DNA of 64,000 nucleotides from Carnobacterium_A sp049673005 (GTDB lineage Bacteria > Bacillota > Bacilli > Lactobacillales > Carnobacteriaceae), in NCBI RefSeq assembly GCF_049673005.1, contig NZ_JBATXB010000111.1, positions 1 through 64,000 on the forward strand, written 5' to 3'. The notes beneath the pieces are model-generated. The model saw only the letters and a program-made list of their open reading frames with translations, had not been told where the DNA came from and did not search any database. Both the position numbers and the translations under genes were made by a program. Within the stretch, counting starts at the first letter, position 1, and each line of letters opens with the position of its first letter. Shown here piece by piece: positions 6,489 through 14,914 of the stretch.

Positions 6489-8207
6489 ATGTCATTTGAT
6501 GGAGTCTTCACTCATGCAATGGTTGATGAATTAAAAGTAGGTCTTAAAAATGGCCGTGTATCAAAAGTGCAACAACCTTATAAAAATGAAATTGTTCTTG
6601 TCATGCGGGCCAACGGAAAGAATCACAGATTATTATTATCTGCACATCCTAGTTATGCTAGAATCCAACTAACAGACATCCCTTATGAGAATCCTAGTTC
6701 GCCACCTAATTTTTGTATGGTTATGCGTAAACACCTAGAAGGAGCAGTATTAGAAGATATTCAACAAATAGGAAATGACAGAATAATTCATTTTACATTC
6801 AAGAGTCGTGATGAATTAGGAGATATTCAAAACGTTATGTTGATTGTTGAGCTAATGGGTAGGCACAGTAACCTCTTTTTAGTTGAACAAGACACAAAAC
6901 GAATTATTGATACAATTAAGCACGTTCCAGTAAGTCAAAATACTTTCCGCACTATCATGCCTGGATCAACATATGTTAATCCGCCTTATCAGGAAAAAAT
7001 AAATCCTTTTGAAACTGGAAATATAAAAGCAATGCAAGAACTTTATGAAGAAAAAGAAGAAGTATCTTTACAACAACTTATTCAAAAAAAATACCAAGGC
7101 ATTGGTTCTGAAACAGCCAAAGAAATAGCCTATCGTAGCGAAGGGCAATTAGAAAAAATAAAAAGAGTAATGGAATCTTTTGTCGAAAGTATAGATTCAA
7201 AAAATCTTAAACCTACTTTGACTACTCTTAATAAAAAAATATTTTTCACACCGATTCCCTATCTTAGTTTAAATGGAGAATCTGAAAGTTATGCTACTTT
7301 AAGTATTCTTTTAGATCAATATTATCAAGTTAAAGCTGAGAAAGATCGAGTTCAACAACAAGCTTCTGACTTAATCCATATTGTCCAGGTAGAACTACAA
7401 CGCAACATTAAAAAAATGAAAAAACTTGAGAAAACAATGCAAGAAACTGAACAAGCTGATGATTATCGTTTACGAGGAGAAATCCTCACTGCTTATCTTC
7501 ATGAACTACACAAAGGTCAAAAGGAAGCTACTTTACCGAATTTTTATGACGATGATCAACCTTTAAAAATTAATTTAAATCCTAGAAGTACACCCTCTCA
7601 AAATGCGCAAAAATTTTTCTCGAAGTATCAAAAATTAAAGAATGCCATTATTTTTGTTACGGAACAAATTCAGATAACCAAAGAGGAAATTAATTATTTA
7701 GATTCTGTCTCTACTCAGTTAGAGCTTGCAACACCTAGAGATATTGCTGAAATAAAAGAAGAATTAGTTCAACAAGGTTATTTAAGAAAAAAATACAAAA
7801 AAAATCAGAAAAAACAAAAAAAACTTAAGGCGAGTAGTCCTGATAAGTATGTTTCAAGTGATGGAGACATTATTTTAGTAGGTAAAAATAACTTGCAAAA
7901 TGACTTGTTGACGATGAAAACAGCTAGAAAGTCTGATATTTGGCTACATGCTAAAAATATTCCGGGTTCTCATGTTATCATTCAAAATAATAACCCTTCT
8001 GAACAAACTATTAGCGAAGCTGCTAACATTGCTGCTTATTTTTCTAAATCACAGTTATCGGCTTCTGTTCCAGTTGATGTTGTAGAAGTCAAAAAAATAA
8101 AAAAACCAAATGGTGCAAAACCAGGATTCGTTATCTATGAAGGACAACAAACTGTTTTTGTAACTCCTGATAGAGAACTAGTTAACCAGTTAAAAGGACA
8201 AAAATAA
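6489..8207 (+). CDS. rqcH: Ribosome quality control protein RqcH (NFACT family)
   Basis: Bacterial Rqc2/NEMF homologue of 572 residues that binds stalled 50S-peptidyl-tRNA complexes and recruits tRNA-Ala to add C-terminal alanine tails. In order: NFACT-N (about 1-130), helix-hairpin-helix region (about 175-220), coiled coils (about 280-420) and NFACT-R (about 445-550, with SDIWLHAKNIPGSHVII). Asp97-Arg98, the pair needed for tRNA recruitment in Bacillus, is present in GNDRIIHF. Older annotations call it a fibronectin-binding protein (FbpA/YloA). Start at 6489 follows AGAAGGA. It is monocistronic, ending in a terminator shared with the convergent pyr operon. Confidence 0.95.
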   Translation: MSFDGVFTHAMVDELKVGLKNGRVSKVQQPYKNEIVLVMRANGKNHRLLLSAHPSYARIQLTDIPYENPSSPPNFCMVMRKHLEGAVLEDIQQIGNDRIIHFTFKSRDELGDIQNVMLIVELMGRHSNLFLVEQDTKRIIDTIKHVPVSQNTFRTIMPGSTYVNPPYQEKINPFETGNIKAMQELYEEKEEVSLQQLIQKKYQGIGSETAKEIAYRSEGQLEKIKRVMESFVESIDSKNLKPTLTTLNKKIFFTPIPYLSLNGESESYATLSILLDQYYQVKAEKDRVQQQASDLIHIVQVELQRNIKKMKKLEKTMQETEQADDYRLRGEILTAYLHELHKGQKEATLPNFYDDDQPLKINLNPRSTPSQNAQKFFSKYQKLKNAIIFVTEQIQITKEEINYLDSVSTQLELATPRDIAEIKEELVQQGYLRKKYKKNQKKQKKLKASSPDKYVSSDGDIILVGKNNLQNDLLTMKTARKSDIWLHAKNIPGSHVIIQNNNPSEQTISEAANIAAYFSKSQLSASVPVDVVEVKKIKKPNGAKPGFVIYEGQQTVFVTPDRELVNQLKGQK

Positions 8208-8258
8208 CGTTTTTTTTGCCACTCTATCTTCGTGATTTTTAAATTAACAATGAAAAAA

Positions 8259-8298
8259 ATACACACTATAGCTTTTATTTATAAGCTATAGTGTGTAT
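8259..8298. terminator. Bidirectional terminator between rqcH and pyrE
   Basis: A 16-bp perfect stem (8259-8274 with 8283-8298) with A-rich 5' and T-rich 3' flanks. It serves both the plus-strand rqcH and the minus-strand pyr operon. Confidence 0.95.
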
Positions 8299-8309
8299 TT
8301 TTTCAGGTT

Positions 8310-8939
8310 TTAATCATTCCAATGGATAGGATCTTGTTTCCATTTTTTTAAAAGAATCATATCTTCCTTGGTAATTGCTCCCGCATCTAGTGCTACTTCA
8401 ATCAATGATGTATAATTTGTTAACGTTTTTAAAATGATTCCTTGATTTTTAAAATTATCCATTCCTTTTGGTAATTCGTATGTGAAAATAGCAGCGACCC
8501 CTAACACGACGCCTCCATTTTCTTTGAGTGCATGAGTTGCTTCTAGAACACTTCCACCCGTCGAAATTAAATCCTCTATAACGACTACTTTTTGACCCAC
8601 TAACAATCTGCCTTCAATTTGATTGCCTTTACCATGATCTTTAGCTTTGCCTCTAATATAAATCATAGGTAAACCTAAAATATCTGCAACCCACGCTGCA
8701 TGTGGTATGCCCGCGGTAGCTGTCCCCGCAATAACATCTACATCAGGATAAGTTGTTTTTATTAACTCAGCCATATTTTGAGCAATTTCTTTCCGGATAA
8801 CTGGGTAGCTCATTGTGATACGATTATCACAATAAATAGGACTTTTCATTCCACTAGCCCAAGTAAATGGATGATTTGGACTTAGACTAACTGCCTCGAT
8901 ATCTAATAAGTGTTTTGCAATCATTTTTTTTGTAGTCAT
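8310..8939 (-). CDS. pyrE: Orotate phosphoribosyltransferase
   Basis: Makes orotidine 5'-monophosphate from orotate and PRPP, the fifth step of UMP synthesis. The 209-residue protein has the FTWASGMKSPIYCDNR substrate segment, the GTATAGIPHAAW loop, the flexible catalytic KAKDHGKGNQIEG loop and the PRPP-binding motif VVVIEDLISTGGS. It looks fully active. It is the last gene of the pyr operon and starts immediately after pyrF with no gap. Confidence 0.97.
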   Translation of the reverse strand: MTTKKMIAKHLLDIEAVSLSPNHPFTWASGMKSPIYCDNRITMSYPVIRKEIAQNMAELIKTTYPDVDVIAGTATAGIPHAAWVADILGLPMIYIRGKAKDHGKGNQIEGRLLVGQKVVVIEDLISTGGSVLEATHALKENGGVVLGVAAIFTYELPKGMDNFKNQGIILKTLTNYTSLIEVALDAGAITKEDMILLKKWKQDPIHWND

Positions 8940-9656
8940 TTAGTTTTCTACTCCGTTCCATTGGTTTTTGATTGAATGATAAGCCGTTAAAGGATCCTTT
9001 GCCATTGTGATTGGACGTCCTACAACGATATAACTCGCACCATTTTCTCTAGCGAAATTTGGGGTCGCAATTCTTTTTTGATCTCCTTGCTTATCTGTTT
9101 TCAATCTTATTCCAGGTGTAACACATAAAAAATCATTAGATGTCTGTTCTTTTATTAAACGAGCTTCCAATGCTGAGCACACGACACCATCTAAGCCCGA
9201 ATTTTTGGTTAGTTGTGCGTAGTGAATGACACTTTCTAATAAAGGAACTTCAATTAGCTGTTCTGAGCGCATCGCTTCTTGCGTGGTAGAAGTTAATTGT
9301 GTAACAGCTATCAATTTTGGACGCTCTCTTCCAGCTGGAGTCCCAGCAAAAATCCCCTCCATTGCTGCTTCCATCATTTCTTTACCACCTGCAGCATGTA
9401 CATTTATCATATCAATGTCTAATGCCGCTAATCCTTGCATAGAACGTTTTACTGTATTCGGGATATCATGTAATTTTAAATCTAAAAAAACATTATGACC
9501 AAGACTTTTTATATAGTTTACAATCTCGGGACCATTTTGGTAATAGAGTTCCATTCCAACTTTCACAAATAATGACTCTTCTTTAAATTCATGTAAAAAA
9601 CTTTTTATCTCCGAGCTTGTAGAAAAATCTAGTGCAATAATTGGTTTATTTTTCAT
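8940..9656 (-). CDS. pyrF: Orotidine 5'-phosphate decarboxylase
   Basis: Decarboxylates OMP to UMP, the last step of the pathway. The 238-residue TIM barrel has the catalytic Lys-Asp array in FLDLKLHDIPNT, the VTQLTST strand, CVTPGIR and the phosphate gripper VVGRPIT. All the key residues are in place. The ATG at 9656 has an AGGAGAGG site and overlaps the end of pyrD by 11 bp, which indicates translational coupling. Confidence 0.97.
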   Translation of the reverse strand: MKNKPIIALDFSTSSEIKSFLHEFKEESLFVKVGMELYYQNGPEIVNYIKSLGHNVFLDLKLHDIPNTVKRSMQGLAALDIDMINVHAAGGKEMMEAAMEGIFAGTPAGRERPKLIAVTQLTSTTQEAMRSEQLIEVPLLESVIHYAQLTKNSGLDGVVCSALEARLIKEQTSNDFLCVTPGIRLKTDKQGDQKRIATPNFARENGASYIVVGRPITMAKDPLTAYHSIKNQWNGVEN

Positions 9657-10575
9657 TCTGCCTCTCCTTTTCTACTTCTTTTATTAACTCTTCGATACTC
9701 TTTATCCCAAGTTCTTTCATTCGAATTGGAAGTGCTTCAATAATCTCTTTGCACGCTAGCGGATTCTTGTACTGAGCTGTTCCAATAGCAACGGCACTTG
9801 CCCCAGCCATAATCATCTCAAGAACATCATCAGCAGTAGTGACGCCACCCATTCCAATAATTGGAATGGAAACTGCTCTAGAAACCTGATAAATCATTCT
9901 TATCGCTAACGGTTTCAGGGCTTTTCCAGATAATCCCCCAGTTTTGTTTGAAAGGTAAGGTTTTCTTGTTTCTAAATCAATCGCCATACTTAAAAGAGTG
10001 TTAATCATACTGATGCCATCTGCACCTCCCTTTTCGGCTGCCTGAGCGATAGCAACAATATCTGTTACGTTTGGAGTCAACTTTACGTAAACGGGTACAG
10101 TAGCCACTTTTTTGACTGCCTCAGTCATTAAGCGAACAGCTTCTGGACTAGAGCCAAATGTTAATCCACCTTCCTCAACATTTGGGCATGAAACATTTAA
10201 TTCAAGTGCACTTATATACGGTGACTGACATAATTTTTTTGTTACTTCAACAAATTCTTCAGTTGTTGAACCGGCTACGCTAGCGATAATTGGTGTGTCA
10301 AAATTTTTTAATGCAGGTAATTTTTCATTCACAATAACGTCTACACCTGGATTTTTTAATCCAACCGCATTCAATACACCCGTATCTAAATGGTGGTAAC
10401 AAGGTTCTGGGTTTCCAGTACGTGCTTGACTCGTTGTTGATTTGATTATAATAGCGCCTAATAAATTATAATCAAAATTATCCATATAAAGTTCTCCGAA
10501 TCCAAATGTACCACTAGCTGGCATTATTGGGTTTTTAAGATTAAGACCGGGTAAAGTAACACCTAATTGATTCAT
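9646..10575 (-). CDS. pyrD: Dihydroorotate dehydrogenase, class 1B catalytic subunit
   Basis: FMN enzyme oxidising dihydroorotate to orotate. The 309-residue protein has the PIMPASGTFGFGE start, LNVSCPNV with the class 1 catalytic Cys, VYVKLTPNV, NKTGGLSG and the FMN phosphate loop IGMGGV. It resembles the Bacillus PyrD (class 1B) rather than the fumarate-linked class 1A. Class 1B enzymes normally need the Fe-S/FAD subunit PyrK to pass electrons to NAD, yet no pyrK is next to it: only 72 non-coding bases separate it from carB. PyrK may lie elsewhere or another acceptor may be used. Confidence 0.93.
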   Translation of the reverse strand: MNQLGVTLPGLNLKNPIMPASGTFGFGELYMDNFDYNLLGAIIIKSTTSQARTGNPEPCYHHLDTGVLNAVGLKNPGVDVIVNEKLPALKNFDTPIIASVAGSTTEEFVEVTKKLCQSPYISALELNVSCPNVEEGGLTFGSSPEAVRLMTEAVKKVATVPVYVKLTPNVTDIVAIAQAAEKGGADGISMINTLLSMAIDLETRKPYLSNKTGGLSGKALKPLAIRMIYQVSRAVSIPIIGMGGVTTADDVLEMIMAGASAVAIGTAQYKNPLACKEIIEALPIRMKELGIKSIEELIKEVEKERQNEK

Positions 10576-10647
10576 TCCTGTTCCTCCTAATAAATCTTTT
10601 TTAGATTATATTAAAAAATAGGTAAAGTAAAATTTTTGCAACAAAGT

Positions 10648-13600
10648 CTATAATGATTGAGTCATAAACGTTCTAGCTTCTAAAACTCTTAAAATAGCTC
10701 TGGCTGTATCTAATGAAGTTAATAACGGAATTCCATGTTCAATAGTACTTTTACGAATGAGTTCTCCATCTTTTACATCTTTTTTTGTACGACCAATCGT
10801 ATTAATAACCAACTGAACCTTACCTCTTGCGATAACATCTAAAATATTTTCATCTCTTGTTTCATCTAATTTCGCTATCGATTGAACAGGGATGTGTTTA
10901 CTTTTCAAGAACTTTTCTGTACCAGTTGTAGCGATAATCTGATAACCAATACTATGAAACCGCTGAGCTATTGAATAAGACTCTTCTTTATCTTTATCTG
11001 TTAATGTCAGCAAAACAGTTCCAAAGTCAGCCATATGCAGCGAACTTGCTTCGAAAGCTTTATAGAGTGCTTTTTCAAGTGTACGGTCACTTCCCATCAC
11101 TTCTCCTGTTGATTTCATCACTGGGCCTAAAACAGCATCCACTTTTTGTAGTTGAGCAAAAGAAAATACGGGAGCTTTAACGTGAACATAGGTTGATTCT
11201 GTAACTAAGCCATCTTTGTACCCTTGGCTTTTTAACGATTGTCCTAAAATAACATTGGTCGCTAACTCAACGATAGGTACATTGGTTACTTTGCTTAAAA
11301 AAGGAGCCGTTCGACTAGCATGAAAATGAACTTTATTAATGTAAACTTGGTCTTCAAACACAACAAACTGACTGTTCATTAGCCCAATACAATTTAAGTG
11401 TTTTGCTAATTGCATAGTGTATTGAATAATTTTTTCTTTTATTTCTAAATTTAATGATTGCGGTGGGTAAACAGCCATCGAATCACCTGAGTGAATTCCT
11501 GATCGTTCGATGTATTCAACAATACCAGGAATTAAAATATCTTCTCCATCGCTTATAGCATCGACCTCAACTTCGATACCATTCATATATTGAGTAATCA
11601 ACAATGCTGAATAAGGCGAAAGGTTTTGTGAATGATTCATATAGTTTTCTAAATCAAATTGACTTTCAATAATTTCAAGCTTTTTTTCATTAAATTTTGA
11701 AACAGGTCTTATTAATACTGGATAACCTATATTTTTTGCACTTGAAAGAGCATCTTTTTTATTTGATACTATAGCACTATTTGATTTGGGAATTCCTGAA
11801 TCCGCCAAGGCTTCTTCAAAAGAGGTTGGGCTTTCACTTTGAACAATGTCAGAAATAGCTGTTCCTAAAATCGGAATTGACAAGTCATGTAACGCTTCTG
11901 CTAACTTAGAAGCAGATTGACCACCAAACTGTATCATCACTCCAATAGGGTCTTCTAAACGAATAATATGCATAACATCTTCTAAGGTCAATGGTTCAAA
12001 ATACAACTTATCTGAAATTAAAAAGTCCGTTGAAACTGTTTCAGGATTATTGTTTACAACAATGGCTTTATAACCAGCTTTTTGAATAGCTTTAACGGAA
12101 TGGAAGATTGCATGATCAAACTCTATTCCTTGTCCGATACGAGTTGGTCCAGACCCTAAAACGACAACCGATTTTTTAGAGTTTGTTGGAATACTTTCAT
12201 TTTCTTCCTCGTAAGTACTATAAAAACCAGGTGACTTGTCCTTTCCTGCCAGTGAGTAGGTTCCTAGTTGTTTATAAACAGGAACAATTCCATTATCATA
12301 GCGAAAAGCTACAACTTTTTCCGTAGTAGTTTCCCATAGCAAGGAGATAAATTCATCTGAAAATCCAAAAGATTTAGCGTATACTAGTTTATCCTTATCA
12401 AAGAAATGATTTCTTAACTCTTTTTCGATTTCAACAATATGAGCTAATTTATCTAAAAAAAACAAGTCAATATTTGTATCTTTGGCAATTTTTTCAATAG
12501 GATAACCTCTGCGAATTACTTCTGCTAAATAAAACAAACGATTATCTTGAGCATGAAGAATTTTTTGGAAGACTTCTTCGTCTGTCGCAAAAGCTGTTTC
12601 TTCAAGAAAAACATGAGTTATCCCTATTTCTAAAGAACGAACAGCTTTGAGTAAGGATTCTTCTACCGTCCGTCCAAATGCCATTGTTTCTCCAGTAGAT
12701 TTCATCTGCAAACCTAATTCTCTGACTCCTTTTTCAAACTTATCAAATGGCCAGCGCGGAATTTTTGTTGCAATGTAGTCCATAGCGGGTTCGAATTCTG
12801 TTATGAAGTTATCGCTTCCTTGTTTTTTTATTTTATCGAGGGTTAATCCTACTGCTAGTTTAGCCGCGGTTCCTGCAATAGGGTAGCCCGTTGCTTTACT
12901 AGCTAGAGCAGTCGAACGGCTTACACATAGGTTGACTCCTAGTATAAAATAATCTGAAGACATAGGATCTAGAGCCATTCGAATAGTACAACTTCCTTCG
13001 ACTTTTAAAGCACGAATAATCGTTAAGCAAGCATCACGAAGTACTTGATGTTGCTTGTCTGTTAGTGTTTGACATGGGGAAAATACAATCGAGTCTCCTG
13101 AATGTATTCCAACAGGGTCAAAATGCTCTAGGTGGCAACTAACCATAGCTTGATCTTTGTTGTCACGAATCACTTCATACTCAACTTCTTTATAGCCTAA
13201 AACATGCCTTTCAACTAAACATTTATTTAAGGGCGAACGAACCAAACTCTTGCTAACAGCTGAAGTTAGTTCTTCTAGATTGTTGCAACTTAATTTGACC
13301 GATCCAATTTTATGGCTCATTGGTCTGACTAATAAAGGAAAAGCAACATTCTCAGAAAAAGCGAGAGCCTCTTCTATAGTGTGAACAACACTACTTTCTA
13401 ACGTTGGTTCATTTAGTTCTTCTAAAAACAGTTTGAATAAATCTGGATACTCGGTTGTTTTAATGGATTGTAGTTCTGTTCCTAGCAATTCAATTCCTAA
13501 TTCTTCTAGCAGTCCTGAATCAACTAATTCCATCGTCGCGTTTATAGATGTTCTTCCTCCTAAAGTTGGGATAAGTGCATCCGGTCGTTCTTTTCTTAGA

Positions 13601-13830
13601 ATTTTTGAAATGAATTCTACAGTTAATGGCTCAATATAAACCCGATTAGCAATTCCTTTATCTGTCATAATGGAAGATGGATTAGAATTAATTAGGATAA
13701 CCTCATACCCCTCTTCCTTAAGAGATAGACAAGCTTGAGTACCAGCGTAATCAAATTCTGCAGATTGACCAATAACTATCGGACCGGAACCAATCACCAC
13801 TATTTTAGTTAAATCTGTCCGCTTTGTCAT
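10648..13830 (-). CDS. carB: Carbamoyl-phosphate synthase large subunit-like, probably catalytically dead
   Basis: Full-length (1060 residues) CarB/PyrAB homologue with the normal order: ATP-grasp half 1, oligomerisation domain, ATP-grasp half 2 and C-terminal MGS-like allosteric domain. Much of it is close to consensus, including VGIHSGDSIVF, RSTALASKATGYPIA and IHSGDSMAVYPPQSL. But the chemistry-bearing residues are changed in both halves. In half 1 the glycine loop after Arg169-Pro170 reads MSHKIGSVKL, Arg129 is Pro, the metal ligands Gln and Glu are Arg284 and Gly298, and the following Arg is Cys302. In half 2 the loop after Arg708-Pro709 reads VSKFNEKKL, the Arg is Pro668, and the Glu-x-Asn-Pro-Arg block is Lys833-x-His-Phe-His837. 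No frameshift or stop. It overlaps carA by 4 bp and is expressed with the operon. Likely a pseudoenzyme; see findings. Confidence 0.9.
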   Translation of the reverse strand: MTKRTDLTKIVVIGSGPIVIGQSAEFDYAGTQACLSLKEEGYEVILINSNPSSIMTDKGIANRVYIEPLTVEFISKILRKERPDALIPTLGGRTSINATMELVDSGLLEELGIELLGTELQSIKTTEYPDLFKLFLEELNEPTLESSVVHTIEEALAFSENVAFPLLVRPMSHKIGSVKLSCNNLEELTSAVSKSLVRSPLNKCLVERHVLGYKEVEYEVIRDNKDQAMVSCHLEHFDPVGIHSGDSIVFSPCQTLTDKQHQVLRDACLTIIRALKVEGSCTIRMALDPMSSDYFILGVNLCVSRSTALASKATGYPIAGTAAKLAVGLTLDKIKKQGSDNFITEFEPAMDYIATKIPRWPFDKFEKGVRELGLQMKSTGETMAFGRTVEESLLKAVRSLEIGITHVFLEETAFATDEEVFQKILHAQDNRLFYLAEVIRRGYPIEKIAKDTNIDLFFLDKLAHIVEIEKELRNHFFDKDKLVYAKSFGFSDEFISLLWETTTEKVVAFRYDNGIVPVYKQLGTYSLAGKDKSPGFYSTYEEENESIPTNSKKSVVVLGSGPTRIGQGIEFDHAIFHSVKAIQKAGYKAIVVNNNPETVSTDFLISDKLYFEPLTLEDVMHIIRLEDPIGVMIQFGGQSASKLAEALHDLSIPILGTAISDIVQSESPTSFEEALADSGIPKSNSAIVSNKKDALSSAKNIGYPVLIRPVSKFNEKKLEIIESQFDLENYMNHSQNLSPYSALLITQYMNGIEVEVDAISDGEDILIPGIVEYIERSGIHSGDSMAVYPPQSLNLEIKEKIIQYTMQLAKHLNCIGLMNSQFVVFEDQVYINKVHFHASRTAPFLSKVTNVPIVELATNVILGQSLKSQGYKDGLVTESTYVHVKAPVFSFAQLQKVDAVLGPVMKSTGEVMGSDRTLEKALYKAFEASSLHMADFGTVLLTLTDKDKEESYSIAQRFHSIGYQIIATTGTEKFLKSKHIPVQSIAKLDETRDENILDVIARGKVQLVINTIGRTKKDVKDGELIRKSTIEHGIPLLTSLDTARAILRVLEARTFMTQSL

Positions 13831-14912
13831 ATCCTTTCATCCTCCTTCCAATGATCAACTACATCCATAAATTGATCAAATAGATGCCTTGCATCATGAG
13901 GTCCTGGTGCAGCATCTGGGTTAAACTGAACACTGAATGAAGGAAACTGGCGATGCTTTATCCCCTCCACAGATCCATCGTTTAATTCAACATGAGTCAC
14001 CGCTAAATTGTTCTGATCAATAGAATCATGCTCAACTAGAAATCCGTGATTTTGTGTAGTTAAATAAAAATCTCCAGAAGCGAGTTCTTTAACTGGATGA
14101 TTTAAACCCCTATGTCCAACTTTCATTTTTACAACGCTACACCCATTGGCTAATGCCATGAGCTGGTAGCCTAGCCCGGTTCCAAATAAAGGGATTTTAC
14201 TTTGAATCGTTTGAATCATTTTTAGAACTGCTGGTAAATCATTGGGATTGCCAGGGCCATTTGTTAATAAGATTCCATCTGGCTCTAAGTTAAAAATAGA
14301 TTCGGCGGTTGTATCAAAAGGTAAAACCGTTACTTGACAGTTTCTTTTATTTAGCTCTTTTAACAGACTATGTTTTAAACCAAAATCTATCACAATAATA
14401 TTTCGCCCATTCCCTGGACTTACATATGGTCTTGAAGTAGATACTTGAGCTACTTGTTGAATAGGCAAAACCGTTGCCTTTAACTGATCAAATGCATGAG
14501 CAAAATCATCTTGAGCATCAACAATCGTTCCACGCATAACACCTTTTTCTTGAAGAAGATGCATTAGTTTTCGAGTATCAACTCCAGCGATTCCTGGAAT
14601 TTTTTTATTTTTTAAAAACTCATCTAAGTTCATCTGACTATGCCAATTAGAAGGCACTCGTGCAAATTCTTTAACGATAACAGCTTTACAGGTTGGCTCA
14701 ATTGACTCATAATCATCCCGATTAATTCCCGTATTTCCAATTGAAGGGTAATTAAAAACAATCATTTGTCCATTATAAGATTGGTCGGTAATGATTTCTT
14801 GGTATCCGGTCATCCCTGTTGTAAAGACCACTTCTCCAATAGTATCAATTAAAGAACCAAATCCTTTCCCTTTAAAAACGGAACCATCTTCTAGTAGCAG
14901 TATCCGATCCAT
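13827..14912 (-). CDS. carA: Carbamoyl-phosphate synthase small subunit-like, glutaminase triad lost
   Basis: Full-length (361 residues) CarA/PyrAA homologue: N-terminal CPS small-subunit domain (about 1-135, with TGMTGYQEI and VDTRKL) and a class I glutamine amidotransferase domain (about 170-350, with NGPGNP, GHRGLNHPVKEL and QNHGF). The normal nucleophile elbow GICLGHQ reads GTGLGYQ here, so the catalytic Cys is Gly246. The HPE of the triad reads NPD, so His and Glu are Asn331 and Asp333. It therefore should not hydrolyse glutamine. The reading frame is clean and the ribosome binding site (GGGAG) is good. It starts 2 bp after the pyrC stop and overlaps carB by 4 bp. Confidence 0.92.
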   Translation of the reverse strand: MDRILLLEDGSVFKGKGFGSLIDTIGEVVFTTGMTGYQEIITDQSYNGQMIVFNYPSIGNTGINRDDYESIEPTCKAVIVKEFARVPSNWHSQMNLDEFLKNKKIPGIAGVDTRKLMHLLQEKGVMRGTIVDAQDDFAHAFDQLKATVLPIQQVAQVSTSRPYVSPGNGRNIIVIDFGLKHSLLKELNKRNCQVTVLPFDTTAESIFNLEPDGILLTNGPGNPNDLPAVLKMIQTIQSKIPLFGTGLGYQLMALANGCSVVKMKVGHRGLNHPVKELASGDFYLTTQNHGFLVEHDSIDQNNLAVTHVELNDGSVEGIKHRQFPSFSVQFNPDAAPGPHDARHLFDQFMDVVDHWKEDERI

Positions 14913-14914
14913 AC

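Noticed and set aside
13433..13639. Plus-strand open frames inside carB, glyQ, pgpH and other large genes
   Set aside because: They are frame shadows without ribosome binding sites or protein-like composition.
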